Positions 15,975 through 25,146 of a DNA stretch of 64,000 nucleotides are shown here, piece by piece. Each line of letters begins with the position of its first letter. Positions within the stretch are counted from its first letter, which is position 1. The stretch is from Xanthomonas vesicatoria ATCC 35937. GTDB lineage: Bacteria; Pseudomonadota; Gammaproteobacteria; Xanthomonadales; Xanthomonadaceae. The notes under the pieces were generated by a model. The model ran no database searches. It was not told the origin of the DNA and worked only from the letters and a program-made list of their open reading frames with translations. Location of the stretch: NCBI RefSeq assembly GCF_001908725.1, contig NZ_CP018725.1, positions 2,976,001 through 3,040,000 on the forward strand, given 5' to 3'. Both the position numbers and the translations under genes were made by a program.

Positions 15975-18230
15975 GTGAGCACAGCGCACCCCGCCATCGA
16001 GCCGAGCGGTCTGGAATTTATGTCGGGTGGTGGCGTCATGGGCGCGGCCATCCGTGCGCATGACTGGGGGGCCACGCCGCTGGGCGACCCGCACACCTGG
16101 CCGCAATCACTGCGCTCGGCCTTGTCGATGATGCTCAACGCCAAGTTGCTGGGCGCGGTGCTGTGGGGGCCGCAACTGCGCTTGTTCTACAACGACGTGT
16201 ATCTGCAGTCATTGGGCGACCGCCATCCGTCCGCCTTGGGGCAGCCCGTGGCCGAGGTCTGGGGCGACACCTACGCACCCCTCGCCGACGACTTTGCCCA
16301 GGTCATGCGCAGCGGCGAAGGCTACGGGCAGGGCGTCATTTCCTTGCCGATGTTGCGCAATGGCGCGTACGAAACGACTTACTGGAATGCCACTGCCTCG
16401 CCCATCAGGGGAGAAGACGGCAGCATCGTGGGGCTGTTGAACATCGCTATCGAAACCACTGCACAGGTGGCGGCCGAGCGCGATCGCGCGATTCAGAACG
16501 CGATGCTGAGCAACGCGAACACCCATCTGGTGCATGAGGTGGTGAGCCGGACCAGCGAGCGCGATCGCGCGCTGGAAGCGGAGACCATCGCGCGCCGCAA
16601 TGCCGAGCGCGTACAGCTGGCGTTGGCGGCCGGCGCAATCATCGGCACCTGGATCTGGGACCTGCCAAATGATGCGTTTTCGGTGGACGAAGCGTTTGCC
16701 GAGACCTTCGGCTTCGAACCGTCGATCAGCCGCACCGGCCTGCCGCTGGAGCAGGTCATCGCCACCGTGCACCCGGACGATCGGGATGGCCTGCGCGCGG
16801 CGATCAGCAAGGCGCTCGCACGTGGCGGTGCGTATGCGCACCAGTACCGGGTCAAGCGCCGCGACGGTAATTACTACTGGCTGGAAGCCAACGGCCGGGT
16901 GGAACACGCACCCGATGGCACGCCGCTGCGATTTCCCGGCGTGCTGCTGGATATCGATGCACGCCATGCCCTGTCCGAAGAACGCGACCGCGCCTTGGCT
17001 GCGTTGCGCGACTTGAGCGAGACGCTGGAACAGCGCGTCACGGCGCGTACGCGCGAGCTGATGGTGGCCGAAGAAGCGCTGCGCCAATCGCAGAAGATGG
17101 AAGCGGTGGGCCAGCTTACCGGCGGGTTGGCGCACGACTTCAATAATCTGCTGGCCGGCGTCTCCGGCGCTCTTGAATTGATGACGCTACGCATGGAGCA
17201 GCAGCGCTTTGCGGAGTTGCCGCGCTATCTGGGAATCGCGCAGAGCGCCACCACGCGTGCGGCGGCATTGACGCATCGATTGCTGGCGTTTGCGCGGCGG
17301 CAGACCTTGCTGCCCAAGCCGACCGACGTCGGCCAATTGATCGTCGATATTCTGGAACTGGTGCAGCGCACGGTGGGCCCGGGCATCCATGTGGACTACA
17401 CCCCCAATGCTGCGCTGTGGCCTGCGCTGGTGGATGCATCGCAGCTGGAAAACGCGCTGCTCAATCTCTGCATCAATGCGCGCGATGCGATGCCCGATGG
17501 CGGCCGTCTGCACATCGAGACCGGCAATCATTGGATCGACCACGAACTGGCACGGCAACTGGGCATGCGCCAGGGCCCGTACCTGTGGCTCTGCGTCGGC
17601 GACACCGGCACCGGCATGCCGCCGGACGTGGTCGCGCGTGCCTTCGACCCGTTCTTCACCACCAAGCCGCTGGGCGAAGGCACCGGGCTGGGGCTGTCGA
17701 TGATCTATGGCTTTGCCAAGCAATCCGGCGGCCAGGTGCGGATCCAGTCGGAAGTGGGCAAAGGCTCGCGTGTCTGCCTGTATCTGCCGCGCCACCTGGG
17801 CGATGCAATGCAGCCCGATGCCCACGAGGACCCGCTGCAACTGACGCCCACCGATGCCGGCGAGACGGTGCTGATCGTCGACGACGAGCCGTCCATCCGT
17901 CTGCTGCTGGCCGAGGTGCTGCAGGAGCTGGGCTATAGCGTGGTCGAAGCCGGCGACAGCGTGGCGGGCCTGGGCCTGCTGCAATCGGATGCGCGCATCG
18001 ATCTGCTGATCAGCGACGTGGGCCTGCCCGGCGGCATGAACGGCCGTCAGATGGCCGACGCCGGCCGCGCCCATCGCCCCGGTCTCAAGGTGCTCTTCAT
18101 CACTGGCTTCGCCGAAAACGCCTTGTTGGACGACCGCCACCTGGAAGCGGGCATGGCGGTGCTGACCAAGCCGTTCAGCGTACGCGTGCTGACTGCGCGG
18201 GTGAGGGAGCTGATTGCCACGCAGGGGTGA
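15975..18230 (+). CDS. PAS-domain hybrid sensor histidine kinase/response regulator
   Basis: A 751-residue cytoplasmic hybrid kinase. A first PAS-like sensor region (residues 15-165, with DWGATPLGDPHTWPQ and LWGPQLRLFYND) is followed by a coiled segment. A second PAS with its PAC (about 200-330; WDLPNDAFSVDE, YRVKRRDGNYYWLEANG) comes next, then a coiled coil. The dimerisation/phosphoacceptor domain has GGLAHDFNN with His387. The ATPase domain shows NLCINARDAMP, DTGTGM and GTGLGLSM, and a C-terminal receiver has Asp681 in ISDVGLP and Lys in LTKPF. No membrane span. I prefer the GTG at 15975 (VSTAHPA); an ATG at 15939 is less family-like. Confidence 0.92.
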   Translation: MSTAHPAIEPSGLEFMSGGGVMGAAIRAHDWGATPLGDPHTWPQSLRSALSMMLNAKLLGAVLWGPQLRLFYNDVYLQSLGDRHPSALGQPVAEVWGDTYAPLADDFAQVMRSGEGYGQGVISLPMLRNGAYETTYWNATASPIRGEDGSIVGLLNIAIETTAQVAAERDRAIQNAMLSNANTHLVHEVVSRTSERDRALEAETIARRNAERVQLALAAGAIIGTWIWDLPNDAFSVDEAFAETFGFEPSISRTGLPLEQVIATVHPDDRDGLRAAISKALARGGAYAHQYRVKRRDGNYYWLEANGRVEHAPDGTPLRFPGVLLDIDARHALSEERDRALAALRDLSETLEQRVTARTRELMVAEEALRQSQKMEAVGQLTGGLAHDFNNLLAGVSGALELMTLRMEQQRFAELPRYLGIAQSATTRAAALTHRLLAFARRQTLLPKPTDVGQLIVDILELVQRTVGPGIHVDYTPNAALWPALVDASQLENALLNLCINARDAMPDGGRLHIETGNHWIDHELARQLGMRQGPYLWLCVGDTGTGMPPDVVARAFDPFFTTKPLGEGTGLGLSMIYGFAKQSGGQVRIQSEVGKGSRVCLYLPRHLGDAMQPDAHEDPLQLTPTDAGETVLIVDDEPSIRLLLAEVLQELGYSVVEAGDSVAGLGLLQSDARIDLLISDVGLPGGMNGRQMADAGRAHRPGLKVLFITGFAENALLDDRHLEAGMAVLTKPFSVRVLTARVRELIATQG

Positions 18231-18312
18231 GTGCGCCGGCGCGGCGATACCGCGCGCCGCGACCCCCTGCAGCCTGAATCCATGGAAGCGGTGGCGGCTG
18301 CAGTGGTCTGTC

Positions 18313-18720
18313 TCACCTGTCGCGGCGTTGATCGCGCAAGTAGGCCTCGACGTCCTGCAGCGTGATGCGGCCGCTGCCGCTACGATCGATCTGCTCGAAA
18401 TGCGTGGCGACAAACCCCAGCCCGCGCGCCTGCGCCTGCTGTTTGGTGAGCGCACCGCGATGCGCCAATGCACCGTCGGCGCCAAGCGTGCTGCTGATGC
18501 GCTGTTGCGCCTGCTCTTCCAGCGTGTCCCCGGTACTGTCCGTGCGCTCGGCTTCGAGGCCGACGCGTGGGGTGGGTATGAAGGGGCCATCGATCCCTCC
18601 GCGGTGGGCGGTGGTTGTGATGGACGCGACGCGTTGCGGCGGCAGCGCTTGCGCACTGACGGTGGTGGCCACCAAGGCAAGCATGGCGGCGGCATAACGG
18701 AGGCAGCGGAGCAGGCGCAT
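18313..18720 (-). CDS. Exported EF-hand domain protein
   Basis: A 135-residue protein with a signal peptide (MRLLRCLRYAAAMLALVATT, cleavage near VSAQ). Near the C-terminus is one EF-hand calcium loop, DRSGSGRITLQD, with Asp instead of Glu in the last position. A second, degenerate helical half precedes it. AGGAAC lies upstream of the chosen ATG; a longer frame to 18840 runs into the peptidase gene. It starts 34 bp downstream of the S10 peptidase stop, so the two are probably one operon. Confidence 0.8.
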   Translation of the reverse strand: MRLLRCLRYAAAMLALVATTVSAQALPPQRVASITTTAHRGGIDGPFIPTPRVGLEAERTDSTGDTLEEQAQQRISSTLGADGALAHRGALTKQQAQARGLGFVATHFEQIDRSGSGRITLQDVEAYLRDQRRDR

Positions 18721-18754
18721 CAGAAGTTCCTCGCAATGGATGAGCGGAGCGCGA

Positions 18755-20479
18755 TCATGGCGTTGCGGTTGCAGCAGTAGCGGCGTTGACGTTGCGGTTG
18801 TCCGGCCATGGCGAATCCAGCAAGGCCAATGGGACGGCATCGGCGATCGGCGCGTTGGCGTAGTAGGCGGTCAGGTCGGCTTGCAGCTTCGGGCGCGAAG
18901 TGTCGTCGAGATAGACCATGTGGCCGCCTGAGTAGGTCGCCACCTGCACATCGGCATCGAGATTGCGGATGGTGCGCAGCCGCGCGAGTTGTTTTTCGGT
19001 ACTGTAGAACGGCGTTGCAAGATCGTGATATCCGCTGACTGCAAACACCTTGAGTGCAGGATTCAAGCGTAGCGCGCCGAGCAGGTCTGGCAAGGTATCG
19101 GGTAGCAACCGGCCTGCGTGGCGGAAGTCCCAGACGTTGATGGTGTCCATGTTGAGCGAGGTGTAGGTCGCGTTGGGCGCGCTGTATCCCAGATAGGTGC
19201 GGAACTGCTGCGCCAGCGCGTTGGCCAGGGGGCGCTCGATCAGGATGTCGGACGGGTCGTCATCGTTCTTCAGTCGTCCGTCGCTGTTGGGCAGGCTGAC
19301 CCGCCCGTCGTAGCGACCGATGGTGGTGCCGGGCAGCAGACCACGGTTGAACGACGCCAATGAGAAGTAGCCTTGCAAGGCTTGCGTGGTCAACCCAGAC
19401 AGTGGCCGCCACCGCGTCAGCACCGCTGCACTGGGTTGTACCGGCTTGCCCAGGAGAGTTGGAAACCCGTACTGACTGAGCACCCAGGTGGGGCCATAGC
19501 GCTGAAACTCCGCGTGCACCACGCTGACGAACGCGCGCATCTGCAGCGCATAGAACTCATCGCTTACGCTCACCTCGGTCTGCTTGTGATATGCGGCAAC
19601 TGCGGCATAACTAGGGAAATAGCCACCGATGGTGTTGCCGCTGTACTTCATGCCTTTTGCGTAATCTGGGTAATACAGCCCACCGCTCGCAATCGCATCG
19701 GCGTAGTAGTTGAGGACCGACGATTGCAGCACGATGCCGCGCAAGCGTACCCCAGCCGTTTCCAGGGCCAGCGCCAGCATGGCCGAGCGCGTGGTGCCAT
19801 AGGATTCACCAAACAGATACAGCGGCGCGTTGGCACGGCGATTGAGCTGCATATAGCGCTGGATGAAGTCGCGCATCACCCGCACATCGGCATCGCTGCC
19901 CCAGAAGGTGGCATTGGTGTTGGGCAAAATCGCCTCCGACAAGCCGGTGCCCGGTGGGTCGATGAACACCATGTCGGTGCTGGCGATCAGGCTTTCGGCG
20001 TTGTCCACCATCGGGTAATTGGGCCAGCTGCCGAAGGCGGGTGCTGCAGTCGCCAAGCGCTTGGGCGCGAACGAGGCCAGATGCAGCAGCGCTGCCGATG
20101 CGCCCGGACCGCCGTTGTAGAAGAACGTCAGCGGCCGCGGTTTGCCGTTGCGTGCCGGCGCGGTGTAGGCCACATACGACAAGGTGGCTTGCGGTTGCCC
20201 GGCAGCGTCGCGCGCAATCAGGTGGCCGGTGCGCACGCTGTAGGCCACGGTGTCCTGTTTGCCACGCCATTGGTAATGCATCAGCGCAGAGCGCTCGTTG
20301 GCGACGCTTGCATCGAGCCCGGCATCGGCCTTGACCGAATAGGCGATGCGATCGATATACGGAGTGTTGGCACCGGCCGCCTGCACTGGCTGCTGCGCGC
20401 CAACGCATAGCACCGCCAGCAAGAGGCCGAACAGCAGGACAAGCGGGTGTCGCAGGGTGCCGGCATTGCGCTGGGACAT
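18755..20479 (-). CDS. S10 family serine carboxypeptidase-like protein, exported
   Basis: A 574-residue protein with a signal peptide (LVLLFGLLLAVLCVGAQ, ending near VQAA). It has the S10 hallmarks: PLTFFYNGGPGASAALLHL (oxyanion hole), DPPGTGLS, FGESYGTTR with nucleophile Ser226, a catalytic Asp region near FAVSGYHDLATPF, and the final His in YSGGHMVYLD. It should be a periplasmic or secreted carboxypeptidase cutting C-terminal residues at acidic pH. It leads a two-gene unit with the EF-hand protein. Confidence 0.92.
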   Translation of the reverse strand: MSQRNAGTLRHPLVLLFGLLLAVLCVGAQQPVQAAGANTPYIDRIAYSVKADAGLDASVANERSALMHYQWRGKQDTVAYSVRTGHLIARDAAGQPQATLSYVAYTAPARNGKPRPLTFFYNGGPGASAALLHLASFAPKRLATAAPAFGSWPNYPMVDNAESLIASTDMVFIDPPGTGLSEAILPNTNATFWGSDADVRVMRDFIQRYMQLNRRANAPLYLFGESYGTTRSAMLALALETAGVRLRGIVLQSSVLNYYADAIASGGLYYPDYAKGMKYSGNTIGGYFPSYAAVAAYHKQTEVSVSDEFYALQMRAFVSVVHAEFQRYGPTWVLSQYGFPTLLGKPVQPSAAVLTRWRPLSGLTTQALQGYFSLASFNRGLLPGTTIGRYDGRVSLPNSDGRLKNDDDPSDILIERPLANALAQQFRTYLGYSAPNATYTSLNMDTINVWDFRHAGRLLPDTLPDLLGALRLNPALKVFAVSGYHDLATPFYSTEKQLARLRTIRNLDADVQVATYSGGHMVYLDDTSRPKLQADLTAYYANAPIADAVPLALLDSPWPDNRNVNAATAATATP

Positions 20480-20965
20480 GGTGCACCTGTGGCAGAGGGA
20501 GGCGCTGCGAGGGTATGGCGATCACACGCACCCGGCCGCGCACCGTCATTGCGCACGTGCGTTGCAGCCGGCGTGTCATCCCAAGGTCGTGATGCAGCGA
20601 GGGGATCAGACCGGTGTTCAGCGTGGGCAGTCGGCAGGCCGTCCCGGACACTGCGATGCGAAGCCACGGCAGGGCGAGCGAAGGAGAAACTGCGCTGGCC
20701 AGCGCCGGTGCCACGCGTTGTGATCGACTCGACATCGCGCTGGTACGTCACGTGCGGCGGCAGACCGGCCGATCAGCTGGTCGGAGTGTCCGCGTGGCTG
20801 CGCGCCGAGACCATGGGCTCTGAGCCTGGAGCGGGTCCGGCGGATGCGCCCGTCCTGGCTGCGTGATCAGCCGGTCGGCGCACCGGTGTACGCCATCAGC
20901 GCGACGCTTACGCGGATCACGAACAATGGGCTCGATGCGCGAACCAGCCGCAGGCTGCTACCGAT
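20480..20965. other. 486-bp intergenic region, no gene seen
   Basis: The region lies between the starts of the S10 peptidase gene and the stop of the HDOD gene. Open frames in it lack family sequence and look like chance frames in high-GC DNA. No hairpin followed by a T tract is obvious. Confidence 0.5.
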
Positions 20966-22198
20966 CTACTCCACGCTGGCAGCCACCAGCCGTTGCCATA
21001 GCGCCGCGTTGGCCGCGTCGTCCGGTTCCAGCGTGGCGAGTACGCCGAGGGCGTGGTCTTCCTGCTCGGCGCCATGCCTGGCCAGCATGGCCAGCGCGGC
21101 GGCCAGGCGCCCGTAGCGCAGCGCGCGGCCCAGCGTGGTGGCCAGCAAGGTGGCGTCGTGCTCGGGGCGCTGTTCTTCCAGCGCTATCCCCAGCGACGCC
21201 GGCAGCTCCCAGGTGGCGGCGATGGTCTTGGCCACCGCGGCGGTGTGGCGGTCGACCAGGGTAGCCGCCACTTCCAGGCTGTAGGGCACCCCGAGTCGCT
21301 CGGCGTAGGCATCGCGCAGCACGCGCAGGATCACTACCGCACCCAGGCCCTGCAGCAGCCCTGCCAGCTGCCCGGACAACGTGTCGCCGCCGCGTTCGCG
21401 CATGTACGCGGCTGCCGCAGTGGCGGTACGCAACGCGTAATCCCAGACCGCTGCAGGCAAGCGTGAGTGGAGGCCGCCTTCCAGGCTTAGTACCGGTTGC
21501 ATCACAGCTGCGGCCACGATCTGACGCACGCCCTCGGTGCCGATGTGCACCACCGCGCGTTCCAGGCTTTCCAGCGGGCCGCCCTGCGGGCGGTACAGCG
21601 CGCTGTTGGCGATGCGCAGCAGGTTGGCCGCCAGCGCGGGGTCCTGGGCGATGATGGCCGCGATGCCGCGCCCGGACCCATCCGGGTCGTTGACCGCGCG
21701 CATCAGCTGCGGCAGCAGGTGCGGGCGACGCGGCAACAGCTGCGGGCGCAGGTCGACATGGTCGAGCGCGGCGGTCGCCGCCTCCAGCACGGCGGCCTGT
21801 GTGGGGTCGGTGGGCAGGCTGCCGTCGGCCAGCGATGGGGTGGCCATGACGGCGGCATACATGCGCCGCAACAGCGGGCGCATGGGCGGCGGCTCGGCCT
21901 GCAAGGGTTGCGCCGCGGCAGGCGCGGGCTGCGGCGGTGCTTGCTCGTCCACCGCGAGAGGTGCCGGCGCGACCAGGCTTGGCACGGCCGGTGGACCGGG
22001 GGCAGCAGAACCACCGACGGCCGGGGCAGCGGTCTCGGGCGCGCGCTGGCGCATGCGCATCCACCACGCGATGGCACCGGCGATCATCGCCACAGCGACA
22101 AGTCCGGTAACAAGCAGCAACACAATCGCGAGCATCATAGGCAGTTGTCTGATCAGTGCCGCGACTATCGGCGATGGCGGGCGCGGCGGCAATGTCAC
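20966..22198 (-). CDS. HDOD domain protein with N-terminal membrane anchor
   Basis: A 410-residue protein. One transmembrane span lies at residues 20-45 (MMLAIVLLLVTGLVAVAMIA), followed by a long Pro/Ala-rich linker to about residue 105. The HDOD domain (about residues 155-350) shows LLPQLMRAVNDPDGSGRGIA, AAIIAQDPALAANLLRIANS and LERAVVHIGTEGVRQIV. HDOD domains are HD-GYP relatives without phosphodiesterase residues and act as signalling scaffolds, for example in motility and virulence control in xanthomonads. The first start is a GTG at 22198; the ATG at 22138, at the membrane span, is an alternative. Confidence 0.85.
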   Translation of the reverse strand: MTLPPRPPSPIVAALIRQLPMMLAIVLLLVTGLVAVAMIAGAIAWWMRMRQRAPETAAPAVGGSAAPGPPAVPSLVAPAPLAVDEQAPPQPAPAAAQPLQAEPPPMRPLLRRMYAAVMATPSLADGSLPTDPTQAAVLEAATAALDHVDLRPQLLPRRPHLLPQLMRAVNDPDGSGRGIAAIIAQDPALAANLLRIANSALYRPQGGPLESLERAVVHIGTEGVRQIVAAAVMQPVLSLEGGLHSRLPAAVWDYALRTATAAAAYMRERGGDTLSGQLAGLLQGLGAVVILRVLRDAYAERLGVPYSLEVAATLVDRHTAAVAKTIAATWELPASLGIALEEQRPEHDATLLATTLGRALRYGRLAAALAMLARHGAEQEDHALGVLATLEPDDAANAALWQRLVAASVE

Positions 22199-22418
22199 CC
22201 ACGGTGATGGGTGCGCCGCAGCGCCGTGGATGCCCGGAAATCAGCTTGGCCGGGCAGGCGCGAACGCCACGCCGCCACCGTCGCATTCGGGGCAATCGCA
22301 CCACCTTGCACATGCTGCGCTGCCCGCTATGGGCCGGGCTCACCCGGGCGGCAGCTGCGCTCCAACGTCGTCGACCGGTAGCATGGTGGGCGTCCTTCGC
22401 CAGCCAAGCGGGTGCCCG

Positions 22419-22859
22419 ATGTCCACCGTCACGCTCCACCGCGTTGTCCGTGCCAGCCCCGAGCGCATCTACCGCGCCTTCCTCGATGCCGATGCGCTGG
22501 CCAAGTGGCTGCCACCGGCCGGCTTTACCGGCAACGCCGAACACCTGCACGCGCAGGTGGGCGGGACCTTCCGGATGGCGTTTACCAACTTCGCCAACGG
22601 CCAGCGCCATGCCTTCGGCGGTACGTATCTGGAGCTGCAGCCCAACGCCTTGCTGCGCTACAACGACGTGTTCGACGACCCGGCATTGTCGGGCACGATG
22701 TTGACCACCGTGCAGCTGCACGCGCTGCCCTGCGGCACCGATCTGCACATCGTGCAGGAAGGCATCCCCGACCAGATTCCACTGCACGCTTGCTACTTGG
22801 GATGGCAGGACTCGCTGACGCTGCTGGCGCATCTGGTGGAAGCGCAACCGGGGCACTGA
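22419..22859 (+). CDS. SRPBCC (AHSA1/START-like) protein
   Basis: A 146-residue protein with the START/Bet v1 fold pattern: TLHRVVRASPERIYRAFLDA, KWLPPAGFTG, VGGTFRMAFTNF and a C-terminal helix GWQDSLTLLAHLVE. Such proteins bind hydrophobic ligands, and the function here is unknown. The ATG at 22419 starts the fold exactly; the much longer open frame upstream (from 21537) is a shadow of the HDOD gene. It is divergent from the HDOD gene. Confidence 0.9.
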   Translation: MSTVTLHRVVRASPERIYRAFLDADALAKWLPPAGFTGNAEHLHAQVGGTFRMAFTNFANGQRHAFGGTYLELQPNALLRYNDVFDDPALSGTMLTTVQLHALPCGTDLHIVQEGIPDQIPLHACYLGWQDSLTLLAHLVEAQPGH

Positions 22860-23481
22860 GCGTGCTGTCACCAAGTGCGCGTGGCACGGTGCAACCGTAT
22901 TGCGCGTGGCAGTTATCTAGCCTGCATCTTGTCGCTGCGTGCGTCATCGCGCGCTGTGGCTGCGCAACGTCTCTCCAGCCAGCTGCCGCAAGGAGTGCGA
23001 AGGTGCCCCGCCGCGATGGCCGCAGTGCAGCAATGATGGGTGTGTCTTCAAGTTGACCACTGCGCTGCACGTCGCGCTAACGCTGCTGTCTCCACCATGC
23101 GTCACCAGCTGTGCAGTTCTAGAGCATCTAGGCAGCTTAAAGGGTGCAGGCATCCGCAGTTGGACCACCTTCGACAGACACCGTGCCATGCGCGGTGTCT
23201 GTTTGTTTGGATGATGACGTGCGCAGGCGTATGGCCTGGCGCTGTGTCGCGGTGTGATTCAACGGTGTAGGAATGCCGGCCGTGGCGACCGTTGATTCAA
23301 CCGGTTGCCCTGCAACGAGACACACGTGTCCTCCCCGGATGATCGACGCAACGACCCTTTCACTTTCGCAGCGCATCGGTCGTTGACGAAGGGCAGCTCA
23401 TTGCCTTGCGGAGTCGTCGGCATCTGACAGCATCGTGCTTCCGTGTCGACGGCATACCCGCACAACGCTTGCACCGTCGCG
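22860..23481. other. 622-bp intergenic region with one terminator
   Basis: No coding sequence is supportable. The region is bounded by the 3' ends of the SRPBCC gene (plus) and the emfourin-like gene (minus). The only clear element is the hairpin at 23174-23207. Confidence 0.5.
23174..23207 (+). terminator. Rho-independent terminator
   Basis: The stem CAGACACCG/CGGTGTCTG closes a 9-nt loop and is followed by TTTGTTTGG on the plus strand. It lies 315 bp after the SRPBCC stop, so it is the nearest candidate terminator for that transcript or for an unannotated small RNA. Confidence 0.6.
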
Positions 23482-23793
23482 CTACACGATGCCCTGCTTC
23501 CACAGACGTACGATTTCCGCCGGTGCGTGTTCTTCCGGAATGCGCAGCGGTTCGCTGGCGCCGTCCCAGACGATGCTGAAATAGCGGCGGTCGCTTCCGC
23601 CGGCCTGTGGGCGCGGCAGTGCATGCCTCAGGCATTGATCCAGGAGCGCGCCAAGCTGCTCCCGCTGCACGTCGTCCAGCAGACCCATGTCCAACGCGCG
23701 CTCGCGGCGCATCGCCGGAAACGCGGCCACGCCGCCTTCGCGGGCCAGGCGCAAGGTGACCCCGGCATCCACCGGTGGCCGCTGTGGGCTCAT
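23482..23793 (-). CDS. Emfourin-like M4 protease inhibitor
   Basis: A 103-residue protein. VTLRLAREGGVAAFPAMRRER, then DDVQREQLGALLDQC and a second half DRRYFSIVWDG with a C-terminal RIPEEHAPAEIVRLW, matches the emfourin family. Those are small proteins encoded directly downstream of protealysin-like M4 metalloproteases and inhibit them. I start at the ATG at 23793 because it overlaps the stop of the upstream frame (ATGA). No intact M4 protease lies upstream, only a short remnant. Confidence 0.7.
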   Translation of the reverse strand: MSPQRPPVDAGVTLRLAREGGVAAFPAMRRERALDMGLLDDVQREQLGALLDQCLRHALPRPQAGGSDRRYFSIVWDGASEPLRIPEEHAPAEIVRLWKQGIV

Positions 23794-24083
23794 GCGAGCA
23801 CGCCTGTGGTGCGCCATGCCTGTTGCAGCGCAGGTGCGGTGACATTGGTCGTATCGACGCCGGGGCCCGCAAGACGGGTAGCGGTCGAGGCATCACACCT
23901 GCGCAAGCACGCCCGGGCAATCGGTTTGCCGGCGATGCGCTCGCACTGCCAGCGGTGGCCGCGCGTTGTACGCGCAGTGCCGCGTGCCGCCACAGCGCGA
24001 TTGACCACGCAGGCAAGCAACGATGGCCACAGGACCCCGCCGCAATGCGGGGAGACGGACGCGGGCATAAGCGATCTCCACAA
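23790..24083 (-). pseudogene. Possible remnant of an M4 (protealysin-like) metalloprotease gene
   Basis: A 97-codon frame whose stop overlaps the emfourin start. Its last residues (APALQQAWRTTGV) look like the extreme C-terminus of M4 peptidases, where a helix ending in AW..VGV is usual. The catalytic HExxH region is absent from the space available. The remainder is Arg/Ala rich and unrecognised. I infer a deletion that removed nearly the whole protease; a coincidental open frame is the alternative. Confidence 0.3.
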
Positions 24084-24178
24084 GAAGCTGCGCTCGCGAC
24101 TATGCGGGCCCCGGCTTTAGGAAATCGTTAGATGCGCTCATCGATTGCATGCGCTGCGGACGGCAGCAGGCCTGGCGT

Positions 24179-24835
24179 TCAGTCCAGCTGCGACAAGGCG
24201 TCCTGGATCGGAGTCTGCCCGTCGATGAAGCCGACCGTCTTGCCGATGGTCGCCGGCGTTGTCAGTGCCGTAGCGATCACCTGCGCCACGTTGGCGCGGG
24301 AGACGCCACCATCTGCATCGCTGCCCGGGTCGCGGGTAATGCGGCCCGACGGCGGATCAAGCGTCAGCCGGCCGGGGCCGAGCACGGTCCAGTCCAGATG
24401 GGTGCTGCGCAGATGCGCGTCCGCTGCGGCCTTGGCCTGCGCATAGGCGAAGAAGCCGTCGTCCGGGCCGATGCCGTGTTCCAGCCCGGCGCCGAGATAC
24501 GACACCATCACATAGCGGCGCACGCGTGCCTGTTCGGCCGCATGCATCGACCGGATGGCCGCATCGCGGTCTACTGCATAGGTGCGCGCGGCATCGCCGC
24601 CGCCAGCACCGGCCGACCACACCACCGCGTCGTGGCCTGCCAGCTGCGCGGCGATGGCGTCGGTATCGGCGTGCTCGATGTCGAACACCACTGGCGTGGC
24701 GCCATCGGCAATCACATCGCCTTCGTGCTCGGGATTGCGAAACAGCGCGGTGACGTGGTGACCGCCGGTCAACAGCAGCGGGGTGAGCAAGCGCGCCACC
24801 TTGCCGTGGCCGCCAATGACGAGGATACGAGACAT
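24179..24835 (-). CDS. NAD(P)-binding oxidoreductase, atypical SDR (YwnB/NmrA-like)
   Basis: A 218-residue Rossmann-fold protein with ILVIGGHGKVARLLTPLLL (dinucleotide motif GxxGxxA), ALFRNPEHEGD, VVWSAGAGG, YVMVSYLGAG, YAQAKAAAD and a C-terminal WTVLGPGRLT. This is the atypical SDR5-like group, often NADPH sensors or reductases. I begin at the ATG at 24835 (MSRILVIG); an in-frame start four codons upstream is possible. It is monocistronic. The 311 bp between it and the TetR gene show nothing. Confidence 0.9.
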   Translation of the reverse strand: MSRILVIGGHGKVARLLTPLLLTGGHHVTALFRNPEHEGDVIADGATPVVFDIEHADTDAIAAQLAGHDAVVWSAGAGGGDAARTYAVDRDAAIRSMHAAEQARVRRYVMVSYLGAGLEHGIGPDDGFFAYAQAKAAADAHLRSTHLDWTVLGPGRLTLDPPSGRITRDPGSDADGGVSRANVAQVIATALTTPATIGKTVGFIDGQTPIQDALSQLD

Positions 24836-25146
24836 GCACACTTCCAACCGATGCGCGCCGACACAGCGCCGAGGGTGATCATCCTCGCCAATGCGACGCT
24901 AAGACGATGTCAGCGCAGGTGCGTGCGAGTGCTGCGCTGGCCGGCGCGTTCTTCGATGGAGCGAGCGGACGACTTGCGGGCGCGAAGCACCCTGTCAGCG
25001 ACCGGAGGCAGGGTGCAGAGCGCACCAGTGCGAAGGCACGACACCATCCATCCGGTGCGGAGGGCGACTGGCCCTGTGGTATGGCCGCTCAGTGAGGCGT
25101 GGGGGCGATGCCTGCGCTGCCGCACCGGGATATCGCCAGACATGGG

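Noticed and set aside
21537..22418. Long N-terminal extension of the SRPBCC gene
   Set aside because: It runs antisense through the HDOD gene; the SRPBCC fold starts exactly at the ATG at 22419.
20958..22874. 638-codon minus-strand frame
   Set aside because: Overlaps the HDOD gene in another frame and has shadow-type composition; HDOD motifs are only in the 20966-22198 frame.
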